Counted from the stretch's first letter, positions 1 to 12,305 are shown. The stretch: 64,000 bases of DNA from Leuctra nigra (GCA_934045905.1 OW203762.1:186001-250000), one strand, 5' to 3'. The notes: generated by a model from the sequence alone, not told the origin. Translations and numbers: made by a program.

Positions 1-3000
1 GAATGTGTATTGAACTAAACTCACGGCTATGTAGATGTCAATGAATGTGTATAAAACTAAACCCACGGCTATGTTGATGTCAATGAATGTGTATTGAACA
101 GAACTCACGGCTATGTAGATGTCAATGAATGTGTATTGAACTGAACTCACGGCTATGTGTAGATGTCAATGAATGTGTATTGAACTAAACTCACGGCTAT
201 GTAGATGTAAATGAATGTGTATTAAACTGAACTCACGGCTATATAGATGTCAATGAATGTGTATTGAACTAAACTCACGGCTATGTGTAGATGTCAATAA
301 ATGTGTATTGAACTGAACTCACGGCTATATAGTTATCAATAAATGTGTATTGAACGGAACTCACGGCTATGTGTAGATGTCAATGAATGTGTATTAAACT
401 GAACTCACGGCTATGTAGATGTCAATGAATGTGTATTGAACTAAACTCACGGCTAAGTAGATGTCAATGAACGTGTTTTGAACTGAACTCACGCTATGTA
501 GATGTCAATGAATGTGTAATGAACTGAACACACGGCTATATAGTTATCAATGAATGTGTATTGAACTGAACTCACGCTATGTAGATGTCAATGAATGTGT
601 ATTGAACGGAACTCACGGCTATGTGTAGATGTCAATGAATGTGTATTAAACTGAACTCACGGCTATGTAGATGTCAATGAATGTGTATTGAACTAAACTC
701 ACGGCTAAGTAGATGTCAATGAACGTGTATTGAACTGAACTCACGGCTTTGTAGATATCAGTGAATGTGTATTGAACTGAACTCACGGCTATGTGTAGAT
801 GTCAATGAATTTGTAATGAAATAAACTCACGGCTATGTAGATGTCAATGAATGTGTATTGAACTAAACTCACGGCTAAGTAGATGTCAATGAACGTGTAT
901 TGAACTGAACTCACGGCTATGTGTAGATGCCAATGAATGTGTGTTGAACTGAACTCACGGCTATGTAGATGTCAATGAATGTGTATTTAACTGAACTCAC
1001 GGCTATGCGTAGATTTCAATGAATGTGTATTGAACTGAACTCACGGCTTTGTAGATGTCAATGAATGTGTATTGAACTGAACTCACGGCTATGTAGATGT
1101 CAATGAATTTGTATTGAACTGAACTCACGGCTATGTAGATGTCAATAAATGTGTAATGAACTGAACTCACGCTATGTAGATGTCAATGAATGTGTATTGA
1201 ACGGAACTCACGGCTATGTGTAGATGTCAATGAATGTGTATTAAACTGAACTCACGGCTATGTAGATGTCAATGAATGTGTATTGAACTAAACTCACGGC
1301 TAAGTAGATGTCAATGAACGTGTATTGAACTGAACTCACGCTATGTAGATGTCAATGAATGTGTAATGAACTGAACACACGGCTATATAGTTATCAATGA
1401 ATGTGTATTGAACTGAACTCACGCTATGTAGATGTCAATGAATGTGTATTGAACGGAACTCACGGCTATGTGTAGATGTCAATGAATGTGTATTAAACTG
1501 AACTCACGGCTATGTAGATGTCAATGAATGTGTATTGAACTAAACTCACGGCTAAGTAGATGTCAATGAACGTGTATTGAACTGAACTCACGGCTTTGTA
1601 GATATCAGTGAATGTGTATTGAACTGAACTCACGGCTATGTGTAGATGTCAATGAATTTGTAATGAACTAAACTCACGGCTATGTAGATGTCAATGAATG
1701 TGTATTGAACTAAACTCACGGCTAAGTAGATGTCAATGAACGTGTATTGAACTGAACTCACGGCTATGTGTAGATGCCAATGAATGTGTGTTGAACTGAA
1801 CTCACGGCTATGTAGATGTCAATGAATGTGTATTTAACTGAACTCACGGCTATGCGTAGATTTCAATGAATGTGTATTGAACTGAACTCACGGCTTTGTA
1901 GATGTCAATGAATGTGTATTGAACTGAACTCACGGCTATGTAGATGTCAATGAATGTGTATTGAACTGAACTCACGGCTATGTAGATGTCAATAAATGTG
2001 TAATGAACTGAACTCACGGCTATATAGATGTCAATGAATGTGTATTGAACTGAACTCACGGCTATGTGTAGATGTCAATGAATGTGTATTGAACTGAACT
2101 CACGCTATGTAGATGTCAATGAATGTGTATTGAACGGAACTCACGGCTATGTGTAGATGTCAATGAATGTGTATTGAACTGAACTTACGCCCTGTAGATG
2201 TCAATGAATGTGATTGAACTGAACTTAAGGCTATATAGATGTTAATGAATGTGTATTGAACTGAACTCAAGGCTATGTGTAGATGTCAATGAATGTGTAT
2301 TGAACTGAACTCACGGCTATGTGTAGATGTCAATGAATGTGTATTGAACTGAACTCAAGGCTATATAGATGTTAATGAATGTGTATTGAACTAAACTCAC
2401 GGCTATGTAGATGTCAATGAATGTGTATTGAACTGAACTCACGCCCTGTAGATGTCAATGAATGTGATTGAACTGAACTTAAGGCTATATAGATGTTAAT
2501 GAATGTGTATTGAACTGAACTCAAGGCTATGTGTAGATGTCAATGAATGTGTATTGAACTGAACTCACGGCTATGTGTAGATGTCAATGAATGTGTATTG
2601 AACTGAACTCACGGCTATGTGAAGATGTCAATGAATGTGTATTGAACTGAACTCACGGCTATGTAGATGTCAATAAATGTGTAATGAACTGAACTCACGG
2701 CTATATAGATGTCAATGAATGTGTATTGAACTGAACTCACGGCTATGTAGATGTCAATGAATGTGTATTGAACTGAACTCACGGCTATGTGTAGATGTCA
2801 ATGAATGTGTGTTGAACTGAACTCACGGCTATGTAGATGTCAATGAATGTGTAATGAACTGAACACACGGCTATATAGTTATCAATGAATGTGTATTGAA
2901 CTGAACTCACGGCTAGTAGATGTCAATGAATGTGTATTGAACTGAACTCACGCTATGTAGATGTCAATGAATGTGTATTAAACTGAACTCACGGCTATAT

Positions 3001-4084
3001 AGATGTCAATGAATGTGTATTGAACTTAACTCACGGCTATGTAGATGTAAATGAATGTGTATTGAACTGAACTCACGCCCTGTAGATGTCAATGAATGAA
3101 ATTGAACTGAACTCAAGGCTATATAGATGTTAATAAATGTGTATTGTACTGAACTCAAGGCTATGTGTAGATGTCAATGAATGTGTATTGTACCAAACTC
3201 ACGGCTATGTAGATGTCAATGAATGCATATTGAACTGAACTCAAGGCTATGTGTAGATGTCAATGAATGTGATTGAACTAAACTCTAGGCTATGTGTAGA
3301 TGTCAATAAATGTGTATTGAACTGAACTCAAGGCTATGTGTAGATGTCAATGAATGTGATTGAACTAAACTCTAGGCTATGTGTAGATGTCAATAAATGT
3401 TTATTGAACTAAACTCACGGCTATGAAGATGTCAATGAATGTGTATTGAACTGAACTCACGGCTATGTAGTTGTCAATGAATGTGTTTTTAACTGAACTC
3501 ACGCCCTGTAGATGTCAATGAATGTGTATTAAACTGAACTCACGGCTATAAAGATGTCAATGAATGTGTATTGAACTGAACTCACGGCTATGAAGATGTC
3601 AAAGAATGTGTTTTGAACTGAACTCACGGCTATATAGATGGCAATGAATGTGTATTAAACTGAATTCACGGCTATGTAGATGTCAATGTATGTGTATTGA
3701 ACTGAACTGACGGCTATGTAGATGTCAATGAATGTGAATTGAACTTAACCCACGGCTTTGTAGATGTCAATGAATGTGTATTGAACTGAACTCACGGCTA
3801 TGTAGATGTCAAAGAATGTGTATTGAACTGAACTCACGGCTATGTAGATGTCAAAGAATGTGTATTGAACTGAACTCACGGCTATGTAGTTGTCAATGAA
3901 TGTGTATTGAACTGAACGCACGGCTATGTAGATGTCAATGAATGTGTATTGAACTGAACTCATGGCTATGTGTAGATGTCAATGAACTGAACTCACGGCT
4001 ATGTAGATGTCAATGAATGTGTATTGAACAGACCTCACGGCTTCGTAGATGTCAATGAACTGAACTCACGGCTATGTAGATGTC
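1..4084 (-). repeat. 42-bp minisatellite spanning the exon 3 donor site
   Basis: About 96 tandem copies of a 42-bp unit (some 44 bp with an extra TG) run from the left window edge into the end of exon 3. Read on the minus strand, a unit is the last 15 exon bases (GACATCTACATAGCC), then a donor GTGAGTTCA, then about 18 further intron bases. The plus-strand form of the donor (TGAACTCAC) is nearly invariant, while the spacer varies more. The terminal copy at 4061-4084 is the real exon end. The unit is 14 codons long, so short frames repeat a 14-residue peptide, but the copy next to exon 3 has an early TGA. I read this as intron 3 of the minus-strand gene, not as coding sequence. Confidence 0.93.
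353..2020. repeat. 847-bp higher-order duplication inside the minisatellite
   Basis: The order of variant units between about 353 and 1172 recurs 847 bp further on. Shared diagnostic variants are the ACGCTATG unit (491 and 1338), the TATATAGTTATC unit that follows it, the GGCTAAGTAG units and the GGCTATGCGT unit (1001 and 1848). This shows a recent block duplication of about 20 units on top of the older 42-bp amplification. Confidence 0.85.
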
Positions 4085-4294
4085 CAGAGCGCCAGAAGCC
4101 TGCGGTCTTAAGTGAGCGTTCAGAACGAGGACTCTGAACAAGATCTTGTGTCCTGGCTTGTAGACCATCTTGTCCGTCTGGATGAACACCGAGTAGCTCT
4201 TGTGCACGTATTGCAGGCTCGTGGAGTTGACAAACTCAATCCCGTCAGTCCCTCGTGCAGTCAGGCTGTACACCCCTGGCCCTAGGTCGCCGAT
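4070..4294 (-). CDS. Exon 3 of a TEP/alpha-2-macroglobulin-like gene (MG1 end, MG2 start)
   Basis: This 225-bp exon (75 codons, phase 0 at both ends) is flanked by TTTAG at its start and GTGAGT at its end. It encodes residues 86-160 of the predicted protein. It starts IGDLGPGVYSL, has an N-glycosylation sequon NST near residue 108, and carries SVFIQTDKMVYKPGHK, the hallmark start of macroglobulin domain 2 in TEP, CD109 and alpha-2-macroglobulin proteins. The family comprises secreted proteins that trap proteases or tag microbes through a thioester; the thioester itself would be far downstream, outside the window. It joins exon 2 in phase 0, giving the expected MG1-to-MG2 reading. Both ends sit inside tandem arrays of their own splice sites. 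The family call is firm; TEP versus CD109 versus alpha-2-macroglobulin is not resolved. Confidence 0.93.
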
Positions 4295-4551
4295 CTAAAC
4301 ACAACACAAGCTGTACACCCCTGGCCTTAGGTCGCCGATCTAAACACAGCACAAACTGTATACCCCTGGCCTCAGTTAGCCGATCTAAAAAACACAAGCT
4401 GTACACCCCTGGCCACAAGTCACCGATCTAAACGCACAAACCCAACCTGTACAACCCTGGCTCCAGGTCGTTGATCTAAACGCACAAACCCAACCTGTAC
4501 ACCCCTGGCCCCAGGTCGCCGATCTTAACACACACAAGCAGTACACCCCTG
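4266..4551 (-). repeat. Tandem array of the exon 3 acceptor site (about 45-bp unit, six copies)
   Basis: Six full copies and one partial copy of a 43-48-bp unit occur. On the minus strand each holds the first 29 exon bases (ATCGGCGACCTAGGGCCAGG and on), then about 16 intron bases ending in TTTAG or TTAAG. Acceptor-like junctions fall just above 4294, 4339, 4384, 4427, 4475 and 4523. The lowest one is the exon 3 acceptor. Use of the next acceptor would add 45 bases, but the frame then meets the TAG of the downstream acceptor. Confidence 0.9.
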
Positions 4552-7319
4552 GACCCTCATTCACGAAAATGGGGTAAGCTAGGGTAGCTAGGGTTATGGC
4601 GGGTTAAAGTGGGTAGGCAGTGGTATTGGTATTCACGAAGATTTTATTACGACTTACCCCAGAGGTTAGTCTACGCCAGTCTACCCCTACCTCAAGGCAG
4701 GGGTAAGAGGTAACTTTGTATTAACCGCTATTTTTTCAACTTGACATGTGTCAAAAGAACTGTTTGAAGTGATTCCTTCGCGTCGTCATCTGATCAGCTG
4801 TGTTGTGTGTTTATTGTGTCTACGTTGTCTTTTACTTACATTTTCTATGCTAGTTCATGTTTATTTAATCATTCCACAAAATATCGGATAGTATTATTGG
4901 TTCTAGTAAGTCAATCCATGGACCATAAACTCCAAAAGATTTTCTTCAACACTAGATATAAGTAATAAACTACATATTTTTATGTTGCAGAGTTAAGAGT
5001 CGGTTGCATAGCTGCCATTTTGAAATTTTTTTCATTAATTTTCTTCCCAAAACAGGGTATACTCTTTCGCTTCTAGTTTCTACAAGTCTCCATGAATATT
5101 AGTGAAAATTTTTGTAGTAATAGACTAGATATACACGCAAAAATGCCATAAAAGATATTTTAATCCGGCGTTTATTTTCTCTCAAAATAATTTGTAAAAA
5201 TGCCACTCTAAACGAGGGGTGGGGATCAGTTTTTGCAGTATTTTGAAAGCTCTAGGAGAAAATACTACTACTACAATGAAGTGTTTTATGCATTTAACCC
5301 ATTGGAAATGTCATTGGCTATCTACGAAATTAATTCCTATATTGTGGCAGTTAAAATATGATTGTGAGCATGGAAGTGCTAATGCACGATTACGGGTTTT
5401 TTCTCTTGTCAAACATGAGTGAGCACTACTGTTGTATTTACTACAAATCGTAATGGATTGTAATGAAATATTTTATGGCGCTAGTTAAGTCATGTCTAAG
5501 TGGGTTAAATGGATGTCCCCTTAGAAAGAAATACTACATTCCGCTTAAATAAATGTTAAAAATGACTCACGGGCAGCTGCAGTCACACTTCTTTATCACA
5601 AGTTTGTATAACCACCTTTAGAATGAATGGCTTTATCAAGAAAATCACGGTTAGTATCAACGGAAAGCGTGATTATTTGACAAGGAACACACGAAATTTG
5701 GAAGACCTAGCATTAAAATGGGCTTGGTTATCGCGGAAATAGTAAGGTAATCCACTGAGAAACTATCACTCAAAAATGCACACGAAATCTATATAATCTG
5801 ACAATGTTTTTACACCAGTAGTTCACCACTTTCCTGACAGAATATGCTAGTGAAAATCGTTGAAACTGCTTTATCGCAAGTAATTTTTCTAGGATTGATT
5901 CACGGCCAACTCGATACTTTCCACTGGGCAGTGATATATAAGTACCTTGCTTTTCTGAGAAGTTTCCTTACGTTCCAATGGTTACCTATTTATTCATGAA
6001 TATATTTATCAATTTCAATATTTTTAGTAGAATTTTGATATTCAACAGATACCTGTGGCACTTGTCAGGTTACAAAACTATTATTATGGACGTTTTGGAA
6101 TTAGAATTATGTTATAACTCATTGTTATATCATTTATACTAAATGATATTTATTTTGCCATTTTATAGAAATTGAGTTACTTATTTACTTATTACTAATG
6201 ATTGATTACAATTATTTGTCGGCCTGGTTTTCCACCATGAAAATAAAGAAGTAGCAAATGAAGTAAAAGCGGATTTATAATAATGTGCTTTTTAGGACCA
6301 ATACCTACAGTCCTAAAAAGCTGTGGCATACGAAAACTACATGTATACTTGCCCAAAACCCATGTCCAAATTTTCTGCTGCAACAAGAAGTTGAACGGAA
6401 CATTATATGACGCCGTAGACCTGTTTTTCTCATCGCAACTAAGCAAATATTATTCTCTGATCCACAAATAATCCATACTGCAGATTTTATATGAATGTAA
6501 TCAACGAATCTTTCTGAATAGGGAAAGTGAATGAAGTATTGATTTTTTGAACTATGATGCGCTTGAATGTTGAACATTACTTGAGTTTCTGATTGACAGT
6601 GCACGATACTCCTTTCTCCTTATAGGCGTTTAATTCAAATATTCAGGTTGGCTCGTTATGAGGAACTTGTGCGTTGCCCAGTTTGTCATTGGTTAGCTAT
6701 AACATGAGATTTCGCCACCCTCCCCTGCTGTCTATTTGTCGGGATCATACTATTTAAATTGTCTATATCGTACAATTGGAAAACGCTCAGTGTAACTCGT
6801 TTATGAGCGAGCACTGATACGCGCAATACCTATACCTGCTTTCCACACCCTCTTGCTTGAATACCCACAGAGAAATATTCCAGATGCAGTGACTTAAAAC
6901 ACTTTTCAAAGCATGCCAAGACAGGAACGATGAAATTTCAAGGAAAATACTATAACCTATCATTATCAAAGAAAGAAGCACACAATATTTCCATTTAGAT
7001 TTCATTTAAATTGCCGCCAACAAGCGCGAACTGCGAAACGAAAGTCACAAGAAAGTTCCGGTGATAATCCCGAGGTGTGTCACAATCCAAGCGCATTGCT
7101 CTGGACTCGACAAAACTCTTTGACTGGAACTTGCATTGTTTTATCTGTGGTAATGTTAAAGATGAACGAAAGAAAGGCGACAAAATTTCCCTTGCAAATA
7201 TGAACCCTACTTCACTACATTCAACAGTCCTATGCCCAAAAACGATCCGAATAGGTAATAATCCAGCGGCTTACGTTTGAAAGAGATTTGTTTGCTGTGA
7301 ACGCACGTTACCATAGGCA
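4552..7319. other. Gene-free stretch with a G/A-rich and C/T-rich inverted patch
   Basis: No credible coding region. Near 4560-4720 there is a patch with GGGGTAAG, GGGTTAAAGTGGG and, opposite, CTTACCCC, TCTACCCC and AGGGGTAAG, with TATTCACGAA and CATTCACGAA inside. It looks like a degraded foldback element. The rest is AT-rich with nothing I can name. Confidence 0.4.
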
Positions 7320-7560
7320 ATGTCACCAGACGTATTGCTCAGAGAAGAACATCAACGCAGCAGAGAGGAGAGAGAAAATTCTAAATTTGATAGAGCAGCT
7401 GATTTGGTGTGTGATCATTTTAAAAATAAATTAGCCGACGGAAAAATTGTCTTAGTTCCGCAAGTGTGCGAAAAACTCAGAGCATTTTTAGTGCAAGAAG
7501 GTGCCGAAGCAATCGATGCAGAACAGTGCCTCACTGCATTTATCAACAGCAAGATTTTGA

Positions 7561-7659
7561 GTAAGTTTTGCAGTTTTGTTTCCTTTCACGTTCAGTCTGG
7601 AAATTTGCTTAGCATAATGTGTGCAAATACAATTGTGTGTGGGTCAACTGTATAATTAG
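7561..7659 (+). other. Probable intron in the repetitive-family pseudogene
   Basis: GTAAGT at 7561 and TATAATTAG ending at 7659 bracket 99 bp. Removing it restores one frame (ILKDDLVTED) between two open stretches. An intact spliceosomal intron suggests the copy arose by DNA-level movement, not through processed RNA. Confidence 0.65.
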
Positions 7660-8149
7660 AAGACGATCTTGTCACTGAAGACCTGACAATAGCATCCGAA
7701 TCACCCGACATGATACTGAGACAAGCCGCTGCAGTCATCCAAACAGAAATTAATAATATTCCAACAGCCGATTATTATCATTTTCCATCCGGAGTGTCTC
7801 TTCAAGCTTCTGAAAAATTTGTACCACAGCGTTTGGCTACATTATTGAAGTTGATAATGGATCCGCGAGCACACAGAGAAGATGACACAGAACTCGAATC
7901 AGACGAAACAATAAAACGACGATATTTGACAATCGCAGAATGCTTAATTTACAGTTCACGCCGTTTTAACAAAAAAAAAGTAGTTCCTCCGTTTCATTTG
8001 GGTCTGATGGCTCAATTACACCATGAGTATGGAAATCGTAATCTCATATAGACTCTTCATTCGTATGGACCAAGGAGTTTACGACTTTCTGCAGGCATAT
8101 TTCGCCTCACGCACCAAAAACACCAGGCAAGCAACGGGTCACGTAGCAC

Positions 8150-8520
8150 GCGGTCAAACCCGCACAGTTCCAATAGTTGGTTCCAGGAATATTTTAATTG
8201 CGCGCCAATGATTACACTTAGGAGATGCGGTTTGTAACATTGCTTAACTGAGACTCTAAGGAATCACCTCCAATTTTTAGATTCCGCGACCTTACAGCAA
8301 GTTGAATAGATCACTTTTTGTGCATTCTGAATTATTTTCCAAACGTTCCCAGACATATTTTAATTACGTGCCACCCAAAGTGTAAAAGTGAATCGAAAAA
8401 TGGGAGGTGATTCCTTGGAGTCTCGGTTAAATGTTACAAACCGCATCTCTCTAAGTGTATTCATTGGCGCGCAATTAAAACATTACTGTAACTCTTGGAT
8501 TGGCGCTCGTAAGCGCGCGT
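8150..8520. mobile_element. Foldback MITE inserted in the pseudogene
   Basis: Two arms of roughly 90 bp or more are inverted copies: one around 8195-8290, the other around 8383-8485. Shared blocks include AGATGCGGTTTGTAACAT, GGTGATTCCTT and ATTGGCGCGCAATTAAAA as its complement. The loop is about 95 bp. Outer limits are uncertain because similarity fades outward. Confidence 0.65.
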
Positions 8521-8946
8521 GCGAATGCAATCGTTTTCTGCATGGAATTTTTCCCCGGGAGGAGTGGCGGCTAGCCGGGAGTGGTTTTAAGCCCGTAGCG
8601 TAGGCCGGTACTTTCCTTGGGTTGGCCCCTCCAGAAGAATATAACTACAACCTCCTTGGTATGGACTCTGAGCGAGTTATTATGAATTACGCTCTTTCCT
8701 AACAACAATTGCTGAGGATCAGTTGTCAAACAGTGATGAGATGTACACTCCCCCAAATAATAAACGGTACTCGAAAGAAAATGAATTGACTGATTAAGGT
8801 TTGATGGCATCATCCCATGAAGTCAGTGCTAACACATTATCTAACTCTTTTAGGTGAGCTCTGATTTCATTGGTAATAACAAGGATTGATTGTCAAGAAA
8901 CCGGCCCAGCAGCCAATTCGTTTTGTACCAAGTACCGTTTATTATT

Positions 8947-8973
8947 TATAATAATAATAATAATAATAATAAA
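8947..8973. repeat. (AAT)n microsatellite
   Basis: About eight AAT/ATA triplets followed by AAATATCTTTATTTG, a layout often seen at the tail of retroposed elements; no clear element body is attached. Confidence 0.8.
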
Positions 8974-11175
8974 TATCTTTATTTGTAGAGCGAAGTTAAG
9001 CCAGTGGCTTCTCTTCCACTTAACTCTTTTGTTAACATTAGTGGTACAGTGTCAAGTAAATATGTGAATAAAAGGAAAATTTTACAATGTATAATTCGAC
9101 TATGGATAAGTTATTGATTGACATTAAGGAACAAAAAACATATGGATAATTAGAGTAATAATAACAAAGACAATAGTAACAGATACTTGAAGGAACTGAA
9201 AACTTCATGATTAATTAAATTACAAGGTATTTGTAATTGGGGGAGTGTACGTACTCACAGGCTTTAAAACAGAAACGAGGGTGGCAACTTTCAAGATCAA
9301 ACTGTAACGAATGAAGTAGTGTCAACTAGAATGAAATGGACTTATGAAACCACATTAAAAGTGCCAAAATAGAGAATGAACAAACTAATTCACTTCCAGA
9401 AACCAACTATCCGACCAGAACCACAGAGAATGCATGGCATCTATGACAAGTTGCATACATTTCTGGATTATTCATGTGTTCACAACAACAGCAAATATAT
9501 CGCCTTGATATTATTGCGACAAGTTCACCGACCAATTTTCAAGGAATTTAAGTTGATTCAGATTACCAGACAATACCATTTTGGACTGGCTTCAATACCT
9601 CTACCGGAACAACAACTGTCAATACAACATTGGAACAAGGAGAGATGTTTGCAAAGAAATGTGGTCAACAGTTTCACGTGCACACGTTCGACCAACAACT
9701 GTACGCCCGTCGCGCAGCAGATCAAGATGAGCAATCCGGAGGAGTACCTACTCCAACTTGATTGTTCGTTTTGGTGGCTTCCATAATCTCTGCACGTTCA
9801 TTGCTTGTATTGGCAAGATTTGGGGCGATGCTGGTTTGGCAGACATCTTGAGTGACTCTGGCAGTTACGCGACACACACAGTAAACGCCATGCTGTCAGG
9901 AAAGCAATTCTTCAGAGCTGTCCGAGGGTTAACACAAGTGTACGAAACCCTCATGAACATTCTGATCGTAAATTGCTTGAAGTGGATGGAGAGCACTGGA
10001 AAAGATGTCACTGAACTGGATGCACTTGTGGCCTGCCTTATAAATGCTCACACAACACATGAAGAGGAACAAGGATTCAAGGCACTTCAGGCGCTAGTTG
10101 AAGAGATTGACCAGCACTTCGTTCCTGTCTTGAAAGAGTATCGACAATACGGCCGAGCCAATAGCCCAACATTTCTTTTCTGGGACAATCTCATCGTAAC
10201 CTTGGAGATCATGCTTCTGAACATTCGCGCAGAAAGGGATAAACTCCATGTTCAGACGCAAGTTAACACTCTGCCACACTTCTTTGCATGTAACCGACAG
10301 AACTATGCTCGCTGGGCCACGTACTACGCCGAAGACATGCTAACATCCCTTCCTCCGGCGATAGAAACCGAGTTCGACAATGGCCACTTTTCTGTCAACT
10401 TCACTCCCGGTTGCTTCCGAGGTGTGTGGAGTAACATGGCCGTGGAAATGTCAGTCATCAGAGACACCAAGGGAGGAAACACTGTAAGTGGCATTGTCGG
10501 CTTCACGTTGAAGGAGAGCGCCGTTCTGAGGTGGACGCTAACATGTCACGTGCTGGGCTCGTACGACAAAGAAATGAAACGACGAAAAGGACTACCATCT
10601 TCAGCGTTCGTCCACGATCAGGATAAACCCTCCAGGAAAGCTCGAGATTAGAGAGAAGTGACGAAGATCATAAAATCACACATCCAAGACAACATGGTCG
10701 ATCCATTTGACACCGAAAACGTTGTCAATACATCCTTGTCATACTGTGTCGAGACAGGCAGAGCTATGCTCAAAGAGTTTGTTCAATCACTACTTGAGCC
10801 GCACCAGGAGGAGAGTAACAGCAAAAAGCTTTTCAACGATCCCATCAAAAAATCAAGTCTCTTATCTTTCAAAGACATGCAGAAGGGAACTAAGATAATG
10901 GTGAGCAGTAAATCAAAGATGGCGTTGCTCGTGCGGTGTAGTGTCCAAAAACGCGTCGTTAACTGAGTTCTATGCTGCACGCTATTGAGATATGCAATGC
11001 AAATTATTTGACAGAAGTAGTGTTGCATCCCAGTCATGCGTCGAGATGACGGTATGATGATGCAATGAACCAGATTCGAGTGTAGAACTGCAGCGTCGAC
11101 TAATTGTTCTCCTAGTTGCGCCCGAAGGCTGCGCCCGCAGGCAAATGTGACATCTGTATTTTATTGCCTTTTTAT

Positions 11176-12049
11176 TGAGCGAGCGAAGCGAGCGTCTCCT
11201 TTTGGCTCTTTTGGCACGGACCTCTGTTTTTTTTTTTTTTTTTTTTTTTTTTTCTGTTACTGACGATATACAGGTCAGAGTTTTTCTTCGATCGAGCTGA
11301 AATTTTGCACACAAGTACGTAACATTTCTGATAGTTGCAGACCCTAATTTTTTTGAAATCCCCTGATTGGTTCAAATTTTAAAAAAATTATCTTTCGATT
11401 GGTTGGTTTGATCAATTTGAAATTTAGCAAAGACATTGCAACCAACATTGTACCCAATCATAATAAATTTCAGCCAAATCCACCCATTGGTTCAAATTTG
11501 AAACCATTTTTCATGTGATTTTTGAAATTTAAACTAGAACCGATTGACCGATCAACTAAAAACTTTGCATGGTCATTGGTACCAACATTTAAGGTATTTT
11601 TGCCAATTTTCAGTCAATTCTGTAGTTATTTTCAAAAGGTTTTGTAATTTTAGTGACATTTTGCGTGTTGGCTGTCAAATTCACGGCGACTTCGAATCTT
11701 CAGTTCAAGGCAAGGTAGTTAGAGCAGAAAGTTTCAAACGAAATGAAACTAATAATGACCGTTCAACAGATTGATCTGATATTGTGTACACACTAATATC
11801 ATATGATTTGAGTGGTCCCAGGTATAGTTTTTTAAAGAGATCCTGTGATTTTTTAATATTAACGAGGAACAGTTCAATCATAAGGGTTGATACTAACATT
11901 TTAGGAATATTTAGAGATTTTTATTCAAGTCTGACGAAATTCAAGATTTATTGGCTTTTAATGATATTTTCGATAGACATAATTTCGGTTCGAGGTGTTC
12001 CGCGTATCCGTGCTCGCTCATCAACGCGTTACTCAGAGCGTTTTCCTAG
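11176..12049 (+). mobile_element. Non-autonomous Helentron-type element, copy A (near full length)
   Basis: It begins TGAGCGAGCGAAGCGAGCG, has a poly-T tract near the 5' end (11227-11253) and ends ACGCGTTACTCAGAGCGTTTTCCTAG before a T. The 5' nine bases TGAGCGAGC recur as their complement GCTCGCTCA about 35 bp inside the 3' end: an asymmetric terminal inverted repeat. In the usual form of the family, AACGC and GCGTT form a 3' hairpin just before TTCCTAG. These are the features of Helentron-associated elements such as insect DINE-1. The body has no coding capacity. The flanks share TTTAT, which may be chance. Confidence 0.78.
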
Positions 12050-12305
12050 TTTATAGCTAATTGTTTAGACTCGCGTCAGCAAATTCTTGGAATTCAATGA
12101 ACGCGCTTGAGGGTTAAAAAATTGGAGTGTTTAAGGGTTGGTTTAGGGTAAAGGGGGGTGGTCAGATATATGGGGTAAATACCCTACGATGTGCGTGCGC
12201 CGGTTCTCGTAGAATGTCTCAACCATCAAAGGGTGTAGGAGTATGAAGAGCAGACAGATATTATGTGTATGTGTGTGCAGACATACATACAGACATTCTA
12301 CTTTA
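12050..12305. other. Spacer between elements
   Basis: Short unique sequence with a GT-rich patch (TGTGTATGTGTGTGCAGACAT, about 12264-12284 region). No gene seen. Confidence 0.4.

Larger units (their letters stand above)
7320..10966 (+). pseudogene. Decayed member of a repetitive, uncharacterised eukaryotic gene family
   Basis: Segments in order: 7320-7560 (about 80 codons), a likely 99-bp intron (GTAAGT at 7561, TTAG ending 7659; the frame joins as ILKDDLVTEDL), then an exon to 8049 ending LHHEYGNRNLI before a TAG where the frame goes on as TLHSYG. After an inserted foldback element and other sequence, a region near 9600-9757 has HTFDQQLY in another frame, then 9758-10651 holds LIVRFGGFHNLCTF, AGLADILSDSG, MLSGKQFFRAVRG and GVWSNMAVEMSVIRDTKGG, a TAG, and in the same frame KIIKSHIQDNMVDPFDTEN, then FNDPIKK. 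From memory these blocks mark a family seen in many copies in cnidarian, mollusc and arthropod genomes with no proven function. At least two stops, a frameshift and the insertion make this copy dead. Confidence 0.72.

Noticed and set aside
1850..3963. Minus-strand frames repeating DIYIAVSSVQYTFI
   Set aside because: The 42-bp unit is a multiple of three, so frames stay open by construction. The peptide is exon end plus intron sequence.
1..4084. CRISPR array
   Set aside because: Units are contiguous, with no unique spacers, and the context is a eukaryotic gene.
10982..11375. Lys-rich frames on the minus strand
   Set aside because: They run through the poly-T tract of Helentron copy A; the same frames recur in every copy of that element.
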